Below, piece after piece: positions 1 through 5,261 of a DNA stretch of 8,021 nt. Within the stretch, counting starts at the first letter, position 1; every line of letters starts with the position of its first letter. Location: contig DMUF01000009.1 of the NCBI GenBank assembly GCA_003476445.1, positions 12,576 through 20,596 of the forward strand. Reading direction: 5' to 3'. The position numbers and the translations under genes are program-made. Source of the DNA: Gammaproteobacteria bacterium (GTDB lineage: Bacteria > Pseudomonadota > Gammaproteobacteria > Pseudomonadales > Azotimanducaceae). The notes beneath the pieces were generated by a model. It had not been told where the DNA came from. It saw only the letters and a list, made by a program, of their open reading frames with translations, and searched no databases.

Positions 1-1076
1 CCGTGCACGATCGCGTGCGATACGCCGCGCAGCTCGATCTGCGCCCCAAGCCGATTCAGTTCCTGCACGTGCATGAAACGGTTCTCGAAGATGCGCTCGG
101 TAATGCGACTCTCGCCATCGGCAATGCTGTTGAGCGCGAGGTACTGCGCCTGCATGTCGGTGGGAAATCCGGGAAACGGCGCGGTCTCAATATCCACCGC
201 CCGTGGTCGCTGCCCGTGCATGTCGAGTTCGACCCAGCCCGGTCCGACATTCACCTCTGCCCCGCTTTCGCGCAGTTTGTCCAGCACCACGCCGAGGTCT
301 GCTGCCTCAGCACCGTTGACGCGGATACGGCCACCGGTTGCAGCTGCAGCAATAAGGTAGGTACCGGCCTCGACCCGATCGGTCATCACGCTCCACGCTG
401 CGCCGTGCAGCTCGGGAACGCCCTCGATCTCAATACTCGGAGTGCCATGCCCGGTCACCCGCGCACCCATCGCGTTGAGACATTCACCGAGATCAACGAT
501 TTCGGGCTCGCAGGCAGCGTTGTGGATGCGGGTGGTGCCGCGGGCGATCGTGGCCGCCATCATGAGATTCTGCGTGCCGCCCACCGTGACCAGATCGAAA
601 GCGAAATCCGCGCCGGTCAGGCCTCGCGGCGCCTGTGCAAGCACATAGCCGTCTGCCAGATCGATCTCGGCGCCGAGCGCCTGAAAGGCCTTGAGGTGCT
701 GATCCACCGGGCGGGCTCCGATCGCACAGCCTCCGGGCAGCGAAACCTCGGCGCGACCGAAGCGGGCGAGAAGCGGACCGAGCACGACAAACGACGCGCG
801 CATGGTTCGAACGAGATCATAGGGGGCGCGCAGGGTGCGCAGCGCACCGGCGGTAATCTCGAGTGACCCGGACTCGTCGAGCGATAACGTGCAACCGAAC
901 TGCCCGAGCAGCTCGAGCATGGTGGTGACATCGTTCAAATGCGGCACGTTGCGCAGGCGCATCGGCTCCGCGGTCAGCAGCGTCGCAGCAAGTATCGGCA
1001 GCGCGGCGTTCTTCGCGCCCGATATTTCGAGCGCGCCTTCGAGGCGCCGGCCGCCGCGAATGCGCAGCTTGTCCAT
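1..1076 (-). CDS. murA: UDP-N-acetylglucosamine 1-carboxyvinyltransferase MurA (3' end cut by window)
   Basis: MurA transfers enolpyruvate from PEP to UDP-GlcNAc in the cytoplasm, the first committed step of peptidoglycan synthesis and the target of fosfomycin. I translated it from the minus strand; it begins MDKLRIRGG. The SGAKNAALP motif puts the substrate-binding Lys-Asn pair at residues 22-23. The PGGCAIGARP loop holds the catalytic Cys at about residue 117 (E. coli Cys115), encoded by TGT at 728-726. The PTDMQAQ motif near the visible end carries the catalytic Asp (E. coli Asp305). About 358 codons are visible; the family is about 419 residues, so about 60 C-terminal residues lie beyond the left edge. 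The ATG shares one base with the ibaG stop (TGATG), and the nearest GAGG is 13 nt upstream, so translation probably depends on coupling to ibaG. A Cys at the catalytic position predicts fosfomycin sensitivity of the enzyme (inference). Confidence 0.96.
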   Translation of the reverse strand, partial: MDKLRIRGGRRLEGALEISGAKNAALPILAATLLTAEPMRLRNVPHLNDVTTMLELLGQFGCTLSLDESGSLEITAGALRTLRAPYDLVRTMRASFVVLGPLLARFGRAEVSLPGGCAIGARPVDQHLKAFQALGAEIDLADGYVLAQAPRGLTGADFAFDLVTVGGTQNLMMAATIARGTTRIHNAACEPEIVDLGECLNAMGARVTGHGTPSIEIEGVPELHGAAWSVMTDRVEAGTYLIAAAATGGRIRVNGAEAADLGVVLDKLRESGAEVNVGPGWVELDMHGQRPRAVDIETAPFPGFPTDMQAQYLALNSIADGESRITERIFENRFMHVQELNRLGAQIELRGVSHAIVH

Positions 1077-1309
1077 CAGCCGGCACGCGCCTCATCGGGA
1101 GTCAGTACCCGCATGGTGACCGCGTGCAGCGATCCATCGGCAATGAACTGCTGAATGCACGCGTACACGGCCTGCTGACGGCGCACGCGCGCGAGCCCCG
1201 CGAATGCGGAGCTCACAATCGCGAGCTCCGCGCGATTGCCGGACAGCTCGAGATCGATGTTGGCATCCGGGAACGCAGTCTTCAGCGCAGTTACGATTTC
1301 ATCCTTCAT
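1076..1309 (-). CDS. ibaG: BolA-family protein IbaG
   Basis: A 77-residue BolA/IbaG-family protein. These proteins partner monothiol glutaredoxins in Fe-S cluster handling, and in E. coli IbaG is linked to acid stress. What shows it: a short alpha/beta fold starting MKDEIVTALK, then the core FAGLARVRRQQAVY (residues 36-49), and LHAV with the family's invariant C-terminal His at residue 62. The start at 1309 is preferred over an in-frame upstream ATG at 1348 because AAGGA lies 9 nt before it and homology begins there. E. coli IbaG is 84 residues. One oddity: the loop that reads GDGSHF in E. coli IbaG (from memory) reads GNRAEL here, so the first His ligand is missing. It sits between mlaB and murA, as in E. 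coli and Pseudomonas, and its stop overlaps the murA start by one base. Confidence 0.93.
   Translation of the reverse strand: MKDEIVTALKTAFPDANIDLELSGNRAELAIVSSAFAGLARVRRQQAVYACIQQFIADGSLHAVTMRVLTPDEARAG
1206..1238 (-). repeat. Two overlapping, mutually exclusive inverted repeats in ibaG
   Basis: Read on the plus strand, GCGGAGCTC (1206-1214) pairs with GAGCTCCGC (1223-1231), and CAATCGCG (1216-1223) pairs with CGCGATTG (1231-1238). Both are perfect (9 and 8 bp, loops 8 and 7 nt) and share positions 1223-1231, so the mRNA can form one or the other. They cover ibaG codons 24-35. Confidence 0.65.
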
Positions 1310-1318
1310 GCCAATGGG

Positions 1319-1323
1319 TCCTT
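1319..1323 (-). promoter_or_regulatory. Ribosome binding site of ibaG
   Basis: AAGGA, inside the longer GGAAGGA, lies 9 nt upstream of the ATG at 1309 on the minus strand. It decides the ibaG start in favour of MKDEIV over the in-frame ATG 13 codons upstream, which lacks family homology. Confidence 0.7.
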
Positions 1324-1325
1324 CC

Positions 1326-1339
1326 CGCCGTTGACGGCG
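1326..1339 (-). repeat. Small inverted repeat between mlaB and ibaG
   Basis: CGCCGT and ACGGCG are perfect inverted arms with TG (CA on the minus strand) between them. As RNA this would fold as a 5-bp GC stem with a 4-nt loop, just before the ibaG ribosome binding site. The mlaB-ibaG gap is 54 nt, the longest inside the minus-strand block. No U-run follows, so it is not an intrinsic terminator. It could be an mRNA processing or stability element, or chance in GC-rich DNA. Confidence 0.35.
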
Positions 1340-1363
1340 TTGTCGCAAACTTCCTAACGCGCT

Positions 1364-1744
1364 TCATGCCGCAGACTCCTTCACCTGCACGGCGGGACGC
1401 GACTCACCATCATCGACCGACCAGGCATGCCCCTGTCCGCCCGCCTCGAGCGGCAGTAAACCCGCCACCCCGTACAGATCGATGATATTGCGCAGGTCCG
1501 CGGGAACATCGGTCAGCACGAGATCGCAGCCGCGAGCGCTTGCGTATCGCACCCACGCAAGCAACAGCGCCACCACAACGCTGGTGCAGTCTTCCAGGTC
1601 GCCAAGGCTGATGCGCGCGACGCCAGGCGCGGCGTTCAGAACCGCCTCTCCCGAAGCGCGAACGGAAGCGACGTCGGCATACCGTACTCGGGCGGGCAGC
1701 CGCAGATCGGGCACGGCGGAACCCGCAAGAGCGCCAGCGCTCAC
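1364..1744 (-). CDS. mlaB: Mla cytoplasmic STAS-domain protein MlaB
   Basis: MlaB is the small cytoplasmic STAS subunit that binds MlaF and is needed for assembly and ATPase activity of the MlaFEDB phospholipid transporter. The GTG start overlaps the mlaC stop as GTGA and gives 126 residues. The STAS core covers about residues 17-100: a strand-rich start, then DLEDCTSVVVALLLAW at 49-64, and RNIIDLYGV in the last helix. Thr54 and Ser55 fall at the Thr/Ser position that matters in the family (E. coli Thr52). E. coli MlaB is 97 residues, so this protein has about 25 extra C-terminal residues (GQGHAWSVDDGES onward), polar and without recognisable motif. The reading frame is open far upstream into mlaC, but that part is a shadow of mlaC and homology begins only after the GTG. 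A weak GAGG lies 10 nt before the start. Confidence 0.88.
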   Translation of the reverse strand: MSAGALAGSAVPDLRLPARVRYADVASVRASGEAVLNAAPGVARISLGDLEDCTSVVVALLLAWVRYASARGCDLVLTDVPADLRNIIDLYGVAGLLPLEAGGQGHAWSVDDGESRPAVQVKESAA

Positions 1745-2490
1745 CGCGCGCCAGCCTCGGCACCACCGCTCGAGAGCGTGTCCTCGAGTTCCTCGGCCTC
1801 TTCCTTCAGCATGTTGCTCCAGCCGTCGATCACCTTGTCGAGGCTGCCGCCGTTGGCTGGATCCTTCATCGCGCCGGCGAACTGGTTGCGGTAGGTCAGC
1901 CCCATGTTCACGCCGTTGACGATGATGTTGCGCACGCGCCATTCGCCATCGCCGCCGAGCGCCATCGCGTACTGCACCGGATAGACGTTGCCGGACGGTG
2001 TGGTAACTTCCATCCGCACGCTCTGCAGGCGTTTGTTCTGCGTTGGCTTGGAGTTGGGAACGATGCGAATCGTCCCGTTGCTGAACTCCGTCAGCGCAAG
2101 CGCATAGGTGCGCACCAGCCCCCACTTGAACGAGTCGGCGAACCGGCGTCGCTGCTCCGCTGTGGCGGCCCGGAAGTGCACCGCCATCACGCTGCGCGCG
2201 AAGGCGTCGAAATCAACGGCAGGGTCGAGAATCGCCGTGAACTCGCGATAGAAACGCTCCGGATCCTCTTGGGCATAACCGCGCGCTTCTTCGATGAGCG
2301 CGAGCACCCGGTCCGATACATCCTGCACGCGCTGCTCTGCCGTTGGCGCGGCTACTGCACTGAGACCCCAGGGCGCCAGACCAAGCATGAAGACGATACA
2401 GAGCTTAACGAGGCGCAGCCCCGGCCGGAATGCGCACCATCGTGCGCGCTGCTTCGTTTCGCGGTCGCAGAACATTGCGATCGTTGCCAT
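1741..2490 (-). CDS. mlaC: Periplasmic phospholipid-binding shuttle MlaC
   Basis: MlaC (Tol_Tol_Ttg2 family) carries phospholipids through the periplasm between outer-membrane MlaA and the inner-membrane MlaFEDB complex. The protein has 249 residues. An N-terminal signal is present: a long charged n-region (residues 1-27), a hydrophobic core (28-44, with LCIVFMLGLAPWG) and a probable signal peptidase I site after Ala47 or Ala48 (AVAA before PT). The mature part is about 200 residues, close to E. coli MlaC (211 with signal). Family hallmarks include PERFYREF near 77-84, the SFKWGLVRTYALALTEF helix, DGEWRVRNIIVNGVNMG and LTYRNQF. The start is supported by GGGAG 9 nt upstream and lies one base past the mlaD stop. 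The stop overlaps the mlaB GTG. The acidic C-terminal tail (EEAEELEDTL) is followed by a short Gly/Ala-rich end. Confidence 0.94.
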   Translation of the reverse strand: MATIAMFCDRETKQRARWCAFRPGLRLVKLCIVFMLGLAPWGLSAVAAPTAEQRVQDVSDRVLALIEEARGYAQEDPERFYREFTAILDPAVDFDAFARSVMAVHFRAATAEQRRRFADSFKWGLVRTYALALTEFSNGTIRIVPNSKPTQNKRLQSVRMEVTTPSGNVYPVQYAMALGGDGEWRVRNIIVNGVNMGLTYRNQFAGAMKDPANGGSLDKVIDGWSNMLKEEAEELEDTLSSGGAEAGAR

Positions 2491-2491
2491 G

Positions 2492-2953
2492 TCAGGAATC
2501 TCCCAGCGTGGTGATGAAGTCGCCGATCAGGTTCTCGAGCACTAGAGCGCCCTGCGTGTCTTCGATGTAATCGCCATCCCCAAGCACTTCCTCGTCCGCT
2601 CCCGGCATGAGGCTGATGTAACGCGCCCCTACGATGCCTTCCGTCAGAATGCGCGCGCCGGTATCGATCGGCAGCGGCCCGGTGCCGGGATCGATACGGA
2701 TCTCCACCTCCGCCTCGCCGTAGGCTGTATCAACACTGATCGCGGTCACGCGGCCAATCGTGACTCCCGCCATGCTGACCTTCGATCTGACGCGCAGACC
2801 GGCCACATCACTGAACTTCGCGTAGAGACTGTAGCCGCCCCCGCTCGATTCGAGGCTGACGCCGCTGACCTGCACCATGAGCACCACAAACGCGAGCGCC
2901 CCTGCCAGCACGAAGGCGCCCACACTGATTTCGATCGTCCGCATCCGCATCAT
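2492..2953 (-). CDS. mlaD: MCE-domain lipid transport protein MlaD
   Basis: MlaD is the inner-membrane-anchored, periplasmic MCE protein. Six copies form a ring above MlaE with a central channel for phospholipids. The protein has 153 residues: an N-terminal membrane anchor (about 8-29, SVGAFVLAGALAFVVLMV) and one MCE domain (about 39-118) with FSDVAGLRVRSKVSMAGVTIG and ILTEGIVGARYISLMPG. It ends in a helix with ALVLENLIGDF. E. coli MlaD is about 183 residues, so the C-terminal tail is shorter here. GGAGA 9 nt upstream supports the start; a second Met codon follows directly, so either may be used. The ATG overlaps the mlaE stop by one base (TAATG). Confidence 0.95.
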   Translation of the reverse strand: MMRMRTIEISVGAFVLAGALAFVVLMVQVSGVSLESSGGGYSLYAKFSDVAGLRVRSKVSMAGVTIGRVTAISVDTAYGEAEVEIRIDPGTGPLPIDTGARILTEGIVGARYISLMPGADEEVLGDGDYIEDTQGALVLENLIGDFITTLGDS

Positions 2954-3735
2954 TATTTGAATTCTCCATACATGCCGAGCGTCAACGCGAAGTCGAGCGC
3001 CAGCACCATGACCGAGCTCAGCACCACGGTTCGGGTGGTGGCCCGGCCGATACCCTCGGCGGTGGGTTCGGTGTCATAGCCCTGAAACACGGCGATCCAG
3101 GTAACAAAGACTGCGAACACGATGCTCTTCACAGTGCCCTTGCCGAGGTCATCCCAGACCTCGACCGCGTCCTGCATGCCGGACCAGAATCCACCAGGAT
3201 CACTGCCAAGCCACTGCACCGCCACCACGGCGCCGCCGTAGATTGCTACCACGTTGAAGATTGCCGTGAGCAGGGGCATCGAGATGATTCCCGCCCAGAG
3301 CCGCGGCGCCACAATGCGCCGCAGCGGATCCACGCCCATCATCTCCATGCTGGAGAGCTGCTCGGTGCTTTTCATGAGACCGATTTCAGCGGTGATTGCC
3401 GAGCCCGCGCGACCCGCAAAGAGCAGGCCCGTCACCACCGGACCCAGCTCGCGCAGCAGCACCAGAGCAAGCCCGAGCCCCACCGCGTCCTCGGCACCGA
3501 AGCGCGCGAGCTGTGTGTAGAACTGCAGCGCGATGACCGAGCCGATGGAAAAGGCGGAGAGCACGATAATGATCAGCGAGAGCACGCCGATGCTGTAAAT
3601 CTGGCGCACGAGGAGCGCGAAATCGCCGCGCCGCGGCAATCCCCAGATGGCAAGCGCCCACATGACACTCGCCTGCCCGACTTTCGCCAGCCGCTCCAGG
3701 GTACGCGCGCCAATGCGCTGCAGCAGATCGGTCAT
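2953..3735 (-). CDS. mlaE: Phospholipid ABC transporter permease MlaE
   Basis: MlaE is the polytopic inner-membrane permease of MlaFEDB; two copies form the core that passes phospholipid to or from the MlaD ring. The protein has 260 residues, equal to the family norm. Hydrophobic stretches lie at about 48-70, 86-106, 147-175, 200-219 and 234-255, with an N-terminal amphipathic stretch before them. The MlaE signature is complete: LRELGPVVTGLLFAGRAGSA (94-113), the coupling element MKSTEQLSSMEMMGVDPLRR (121-140) and IVAPRLWAG. The C-terminal GYDTEPTAEGIGRATTRTVV is also typical. GGAG lies 8 nt before the ATG, which overlaps the mlaF stop as ATGA. The same family includes the chloroplast TGD1 permease, but the neighbours make it MlaE. 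Confidence 0.96.
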   Translation of the reverse strand: MTDLLQRIGARTLERLAKVGQASVMWALAIWGLPRRGDFALLVRQIYSIGVLSLIIIVLSAFSIGSVIALQFYTQLARFGAEDAVGLGLALVLLRELGPVVTGLLFAGRAGSAITAEIGLMKSTEQLSSMEMMGVDPLRRIVAPRLWAGIISMPLLTAIFNVVAIYGGAVVAVQWLGSDPGGFWSGMQDAVEVWDDLGKGTVKSIVFAVFVTWIAVFQGYDTEPTAEGIGRATTRTVVLSSVMVLALDFALTLGMYGEFK

Positions 3736-4538
3736 CGTGCGCGCTCCAGCAGGTCCCGTGCGATGTCTGGCGCCGGAAAGTGGAACGGCACCGGACCATC
3801 AGGACGCCCGTGCATGAACTGGCGGATCAGCTCCGAATCGTTTGCCTGCAGCTCGGCCGGGGTACCCGCACCAATAACGCGCCCATCCGCAATCACATAG
3901 AGCTGGTCGGCAATGGTGGAGGTTTCATGGATGTCATGGGACACCACGATGTTCGTCGTTCGCAGCGCCAGATTCAGATTTTTGATCAGCGTGAGCAGAA
4001 CGCCCATTGCGATCGGGTCCTGCCCGGTGAACGGCTCGTCATACATGAGCAGATCAGGATCAAGCGCAATGGCGCGGGCGAGCGCCACACGCCGCGACAT
4101 GCCGCCGGAGAGCTCGCTCGGGTAGAGATCACGCGCGCCGCGCAATCCGACGGCGTTCAGCTTCATGAGCACCAGATCGCGGATGCTGTCTTCCGGCAGC
4201 CGGGTGTGCTCGCGCAGCGGAAACGCCACATTCTCGAACACGGAGAGGTCGGTGAAGAGCGCCGAGGACTGAAACAACATTCCCATGCGCTTGCGCAGTT
4301 CGAAGAGTTCGTCGCGCGAAACGCGCGCCATGTCGACGCCATCAACGCGCACCGAACCGGAATCGGGTTTCAACTGCCCGCCGATGATGCGCAGCAGCGT
4401 CGTCTTGCCCGTACCGCTCGGCCCCATGATGCCCGTGATCCGACCCCGGGGAATGGACATGGTGAGCCCGTTGAAGATCTTCCGGGAGCCCCGGGAGAAA
4501 TGGAGCTCCTCAATTTCAATGTAGGCATCTGCCGACAT
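3732..4538 (-). CDS. mlaF: Phospholipid ABC transporter ATPase MlaF
   Basis: MlaF is the cytoplasmic ATPase of MlaFEDB. The protein has 268 residues (E. coli 269). Every nucleotide-binding element is intact: Walker A GPSGTGKT (39-46), Q-loop Gln90 in LFQSSALF, signature LSGGM (143-147), Walker B LLMYDEP with Asp167-Glu168, and H-loop His201 in VVSHDIHET. The C-terminal segment after GRPDGPVPFHFPA (245-257) matches the MlaF extension that in E. coli reaches across to the partner subunit and MlaB. It is the first gene of the minus-strand block, starting in the divergent region opposite kdsC. No strong Shine-Dalgarno sequence precedes the ATG. Its last codons overlap mlaE by 4 nt. Confidence 0.97.
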   Translation of the reverse strand: MSADAYIEIEELHFSRGSRKIFNGLTMSIPRGRITGIMGPSGTGKTTLLRIIGGQLKPDSGSVRVDGVDMARVSRDELFELRKRMGMLFQSSALFTDLSVFENVAFPLREHTRLPEDSIRDLVLMKLNAVGLRGARDLYPSELSGGMSRRVALARAIALDPDLLMYDEPFTGQDPIAMGVLLTLIKNLNLALRTTNIVVSHDIHETSTIADQLYVIADGRVIGAGTPAELQANDSELIRQFMHGRPDGPVPFHFPAPDIARDLLERAR

Positions 4539-4568
4539 CGCGACCCGCTGACACTCGGAAAGCCGCGA

Positions 4569-4596
4569 ACTATACCACCGACACCGGTTTTTTCGG
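4569..4596 (-). promoter_or_regulatory. Candidate sigma-70 promoter for mlaF operon
   Basis: Minus-strand TATAGT (4574-4569) matches five of six bases of the -10 consensus. A weak -35-like CCGAAA (4596-4591) lies 16 bp upstream and matches only three of six. A start site near 4562 would leave a leader of about 24 nt before mlaF. Position and -10 quality are good; the poor -35 suggests an activator or a weak promoter. Confidence 0.4.
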
Positions 4597-4598
4597 TG
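4576..4598. repeat. Inverted repeat over the mlaF promoter
   Basis: CACCGA (4576-4581) and CACCG (4582-4586) stand in tandem and each can pair with TCGGTG/CGGTG (4593-4598), with a run of six T at 4588-4593 between. The repeat covers the spacer and -35 region of the leftward promoter candidate, where an operator would sit. The arms are short, so chance is possible. Confidence 0.35.
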
Positions 4599-4638
4599 AG
4601 GGTCCGTCAGTGGGCACGAGCCACCAACACTCCTGCGC

Positions 4639-4644
4639 TAGAAT
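4639..4644 (+). promoter_or_regulatory. Candidate -10 box for kdsC operon
   Basis: TAGAAT lies 30 nt before the kdsC ATG and matches five of six consensus bases. No recognisable -35 hexamer is found 16-18 bp upstream. A start site near 4651 would give a leader of about 24 nt. Support is positional and weak. Confidence 0.3.
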
Positions 4645-4674
4645 CGGTCGGTAACCGCAGCCCGGCAGCCCACA

Positions 4675-5205
4675 ATGCCCGAACTTGCAGACTCACTCCT
4701 CGCGCGCGCGCGGGACATTCGCCTGGTGACTTTTGACGTGGACGGCGTGCTGACCGACGGGCGCCTTTACTACGGTGAGGCGGGCGAAACGCTCAAGGTG
4801 TTTCACGTGCAGGACGGGGCGGCGCTGAAATTGCTGCGCGAGCACGGCATCGAAGTAGGCTTCATCACCGGACGCCAATCCGTCATGGTGGCACGCCGCG
4901 CCGCGGAGCTCGGCGTGCCCCACGTCTTTCAGGGCGCGAGCGAGAAAGGTATCGCTTTGAACACGCTGTGCAGCGCACTCGAACTGCACGACCATCAGGT
5001 TGCGCATGTCGGCGACGACCTGCCAGACATCGATCTCTTTGTTCGGGTCGGGTTGGCGATCGGGGTTCCGAACGGACACCCCGCTACTCACGCTCACGTG
5101 CATCACGTCACCGCCGTTCCCGGCGGTTCGGGCGTTGCAAGGGAGATCGCGGAAATTCTGCTGCGCGCCCAGGGGCGCTGGCCCTTTGACGCGAGCATCT
5201 CGTGA
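4675..5205 (+). CDS. kdsC: 3-deoxy-D-manno-octulosonate 8-phosphate phosphatase KdsC
   Basis: KdsC is a cytoplasmic HAD-superfamily phosphatase that hydrolyses Kdo-8-phosphate to Kdo, the inner-core LPS sugar. The protein has 176 residues; the family runs about 170-190 and forms tetramers without a cap domain. HAD motifs are all present: motif I DVDGVLTDG with Asp21 (nucleophile) and Asp23, motif II Thr65-Gly-Arg, motif III Lys91 in SEKG, and motif IV GDDLPD with Asp114, Asp115 and Asp118. Two positions depart from remembered homologues: FHVQDG (44-49) has Gln where VRDG is usual, and the C-terminal GGSGVARE (150-157) has Ser where E. coli has Arg and Haemophilus Lys. No Shine-Dalgarno sequence is evident before the ATG. 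It leads the plus-strand operon; kdsD, its usual upstream neighbour, is absent. YrbI-type related phosphatases are an alternative name for the same family. Confidence 0.93.
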   Translation: MPELADSLLARARDIRLVTFDVDGVLTDGRLYYGEAGETLKVFHVQDGAALKLLREHGIEVGFITGRQSVMVARRAAELGVPHVFQGASEKGIALNTLCSALELHDHQVAHVGDDLPDIDLFVRVGLAIGVPNGHPATHAHVHHVTAVPGGSGVAREIAEILLRAQGRWPFDASIS

Positions 5206-5245
5206 CCCGCGCCCCAGTGCCACCGACCGGCACTCCGACCCCGCC

Positions 5246-5250
5246 GGAGG
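5246..5250 (+). promoter_or_regulatory. Ribosome binding site of lptC
   Basis: GGAGG lies 11 nt before the ATG at 5262. It is the strongest Shine-Dalgarno match in the plus-strand block and argues for starting LptC at 5262 instead of the upstream GTG at 5202. The same bases would be Pro-Glu-Gly codons in the longer form, so chance is possible. Confidence 0.55.
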
Positions 5251-5261
5251 GCGATAGCCGG

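Larger units (their letters stand above)
4539..4674. other. Divergent mlaF/kdsC intergenic control region
   Basis: This 136-bp stretch separates the two head-to-head operons and must hold the promoters of both, unless either is read from further inside. It contains the two -10 boxes and the inverted repeat listed separately, and no coding potential. In E. coli yrbG and kdsD, and in Pseudomonas kdsD, lie between mlaF and kdsC. Neither gene nor any visible remnant is here. Confidence 0.8.

Noticed and set aside
666..677. 12-bp perfect palindrome CTCGGCGCCGAG in murA
   Set aside because: About two such palindromes are expected by chance in 8 kb, more in GC-rich DNA.
3..866. A 287-codon plus-strand open frame opposite murA
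   Set aside because: The minus strand encodes an unmistakable MurA with its catalytic motifs; the antisense frame has no family features.
1745..2125. Upstream extension of the mlaB frame to a 253-residue protein
   Set aside because: The first 127 codons are an Arg-rich out-of-frame reading of mlaC. STAS homology starts only after the GTG that overlaps the mlaC stop.
4576..4598. Inverted repeat with T6 read as an intrinsic terminator
   Set aside because: The T-run sits in the loop, not after the stem, and no operon ends here because both flanking genes start outward.
3780..4736. A 318-codon open frame on the plus strand, antisense to mlaF and running through the divergent region into kdsC
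   Set aside because: It mirrors mlaF, shows no domain or signal, and crosses a promoter region. Long antisense frames are expected at this GC content.
5110..5127. Perfect 7-bp stem with a 4-nt loop near the 3' end of kdsC
   Set aside because: It is GC-rich, lies inside coding sequence with no U-run, and is short enough to arise by chance; not a terminator.
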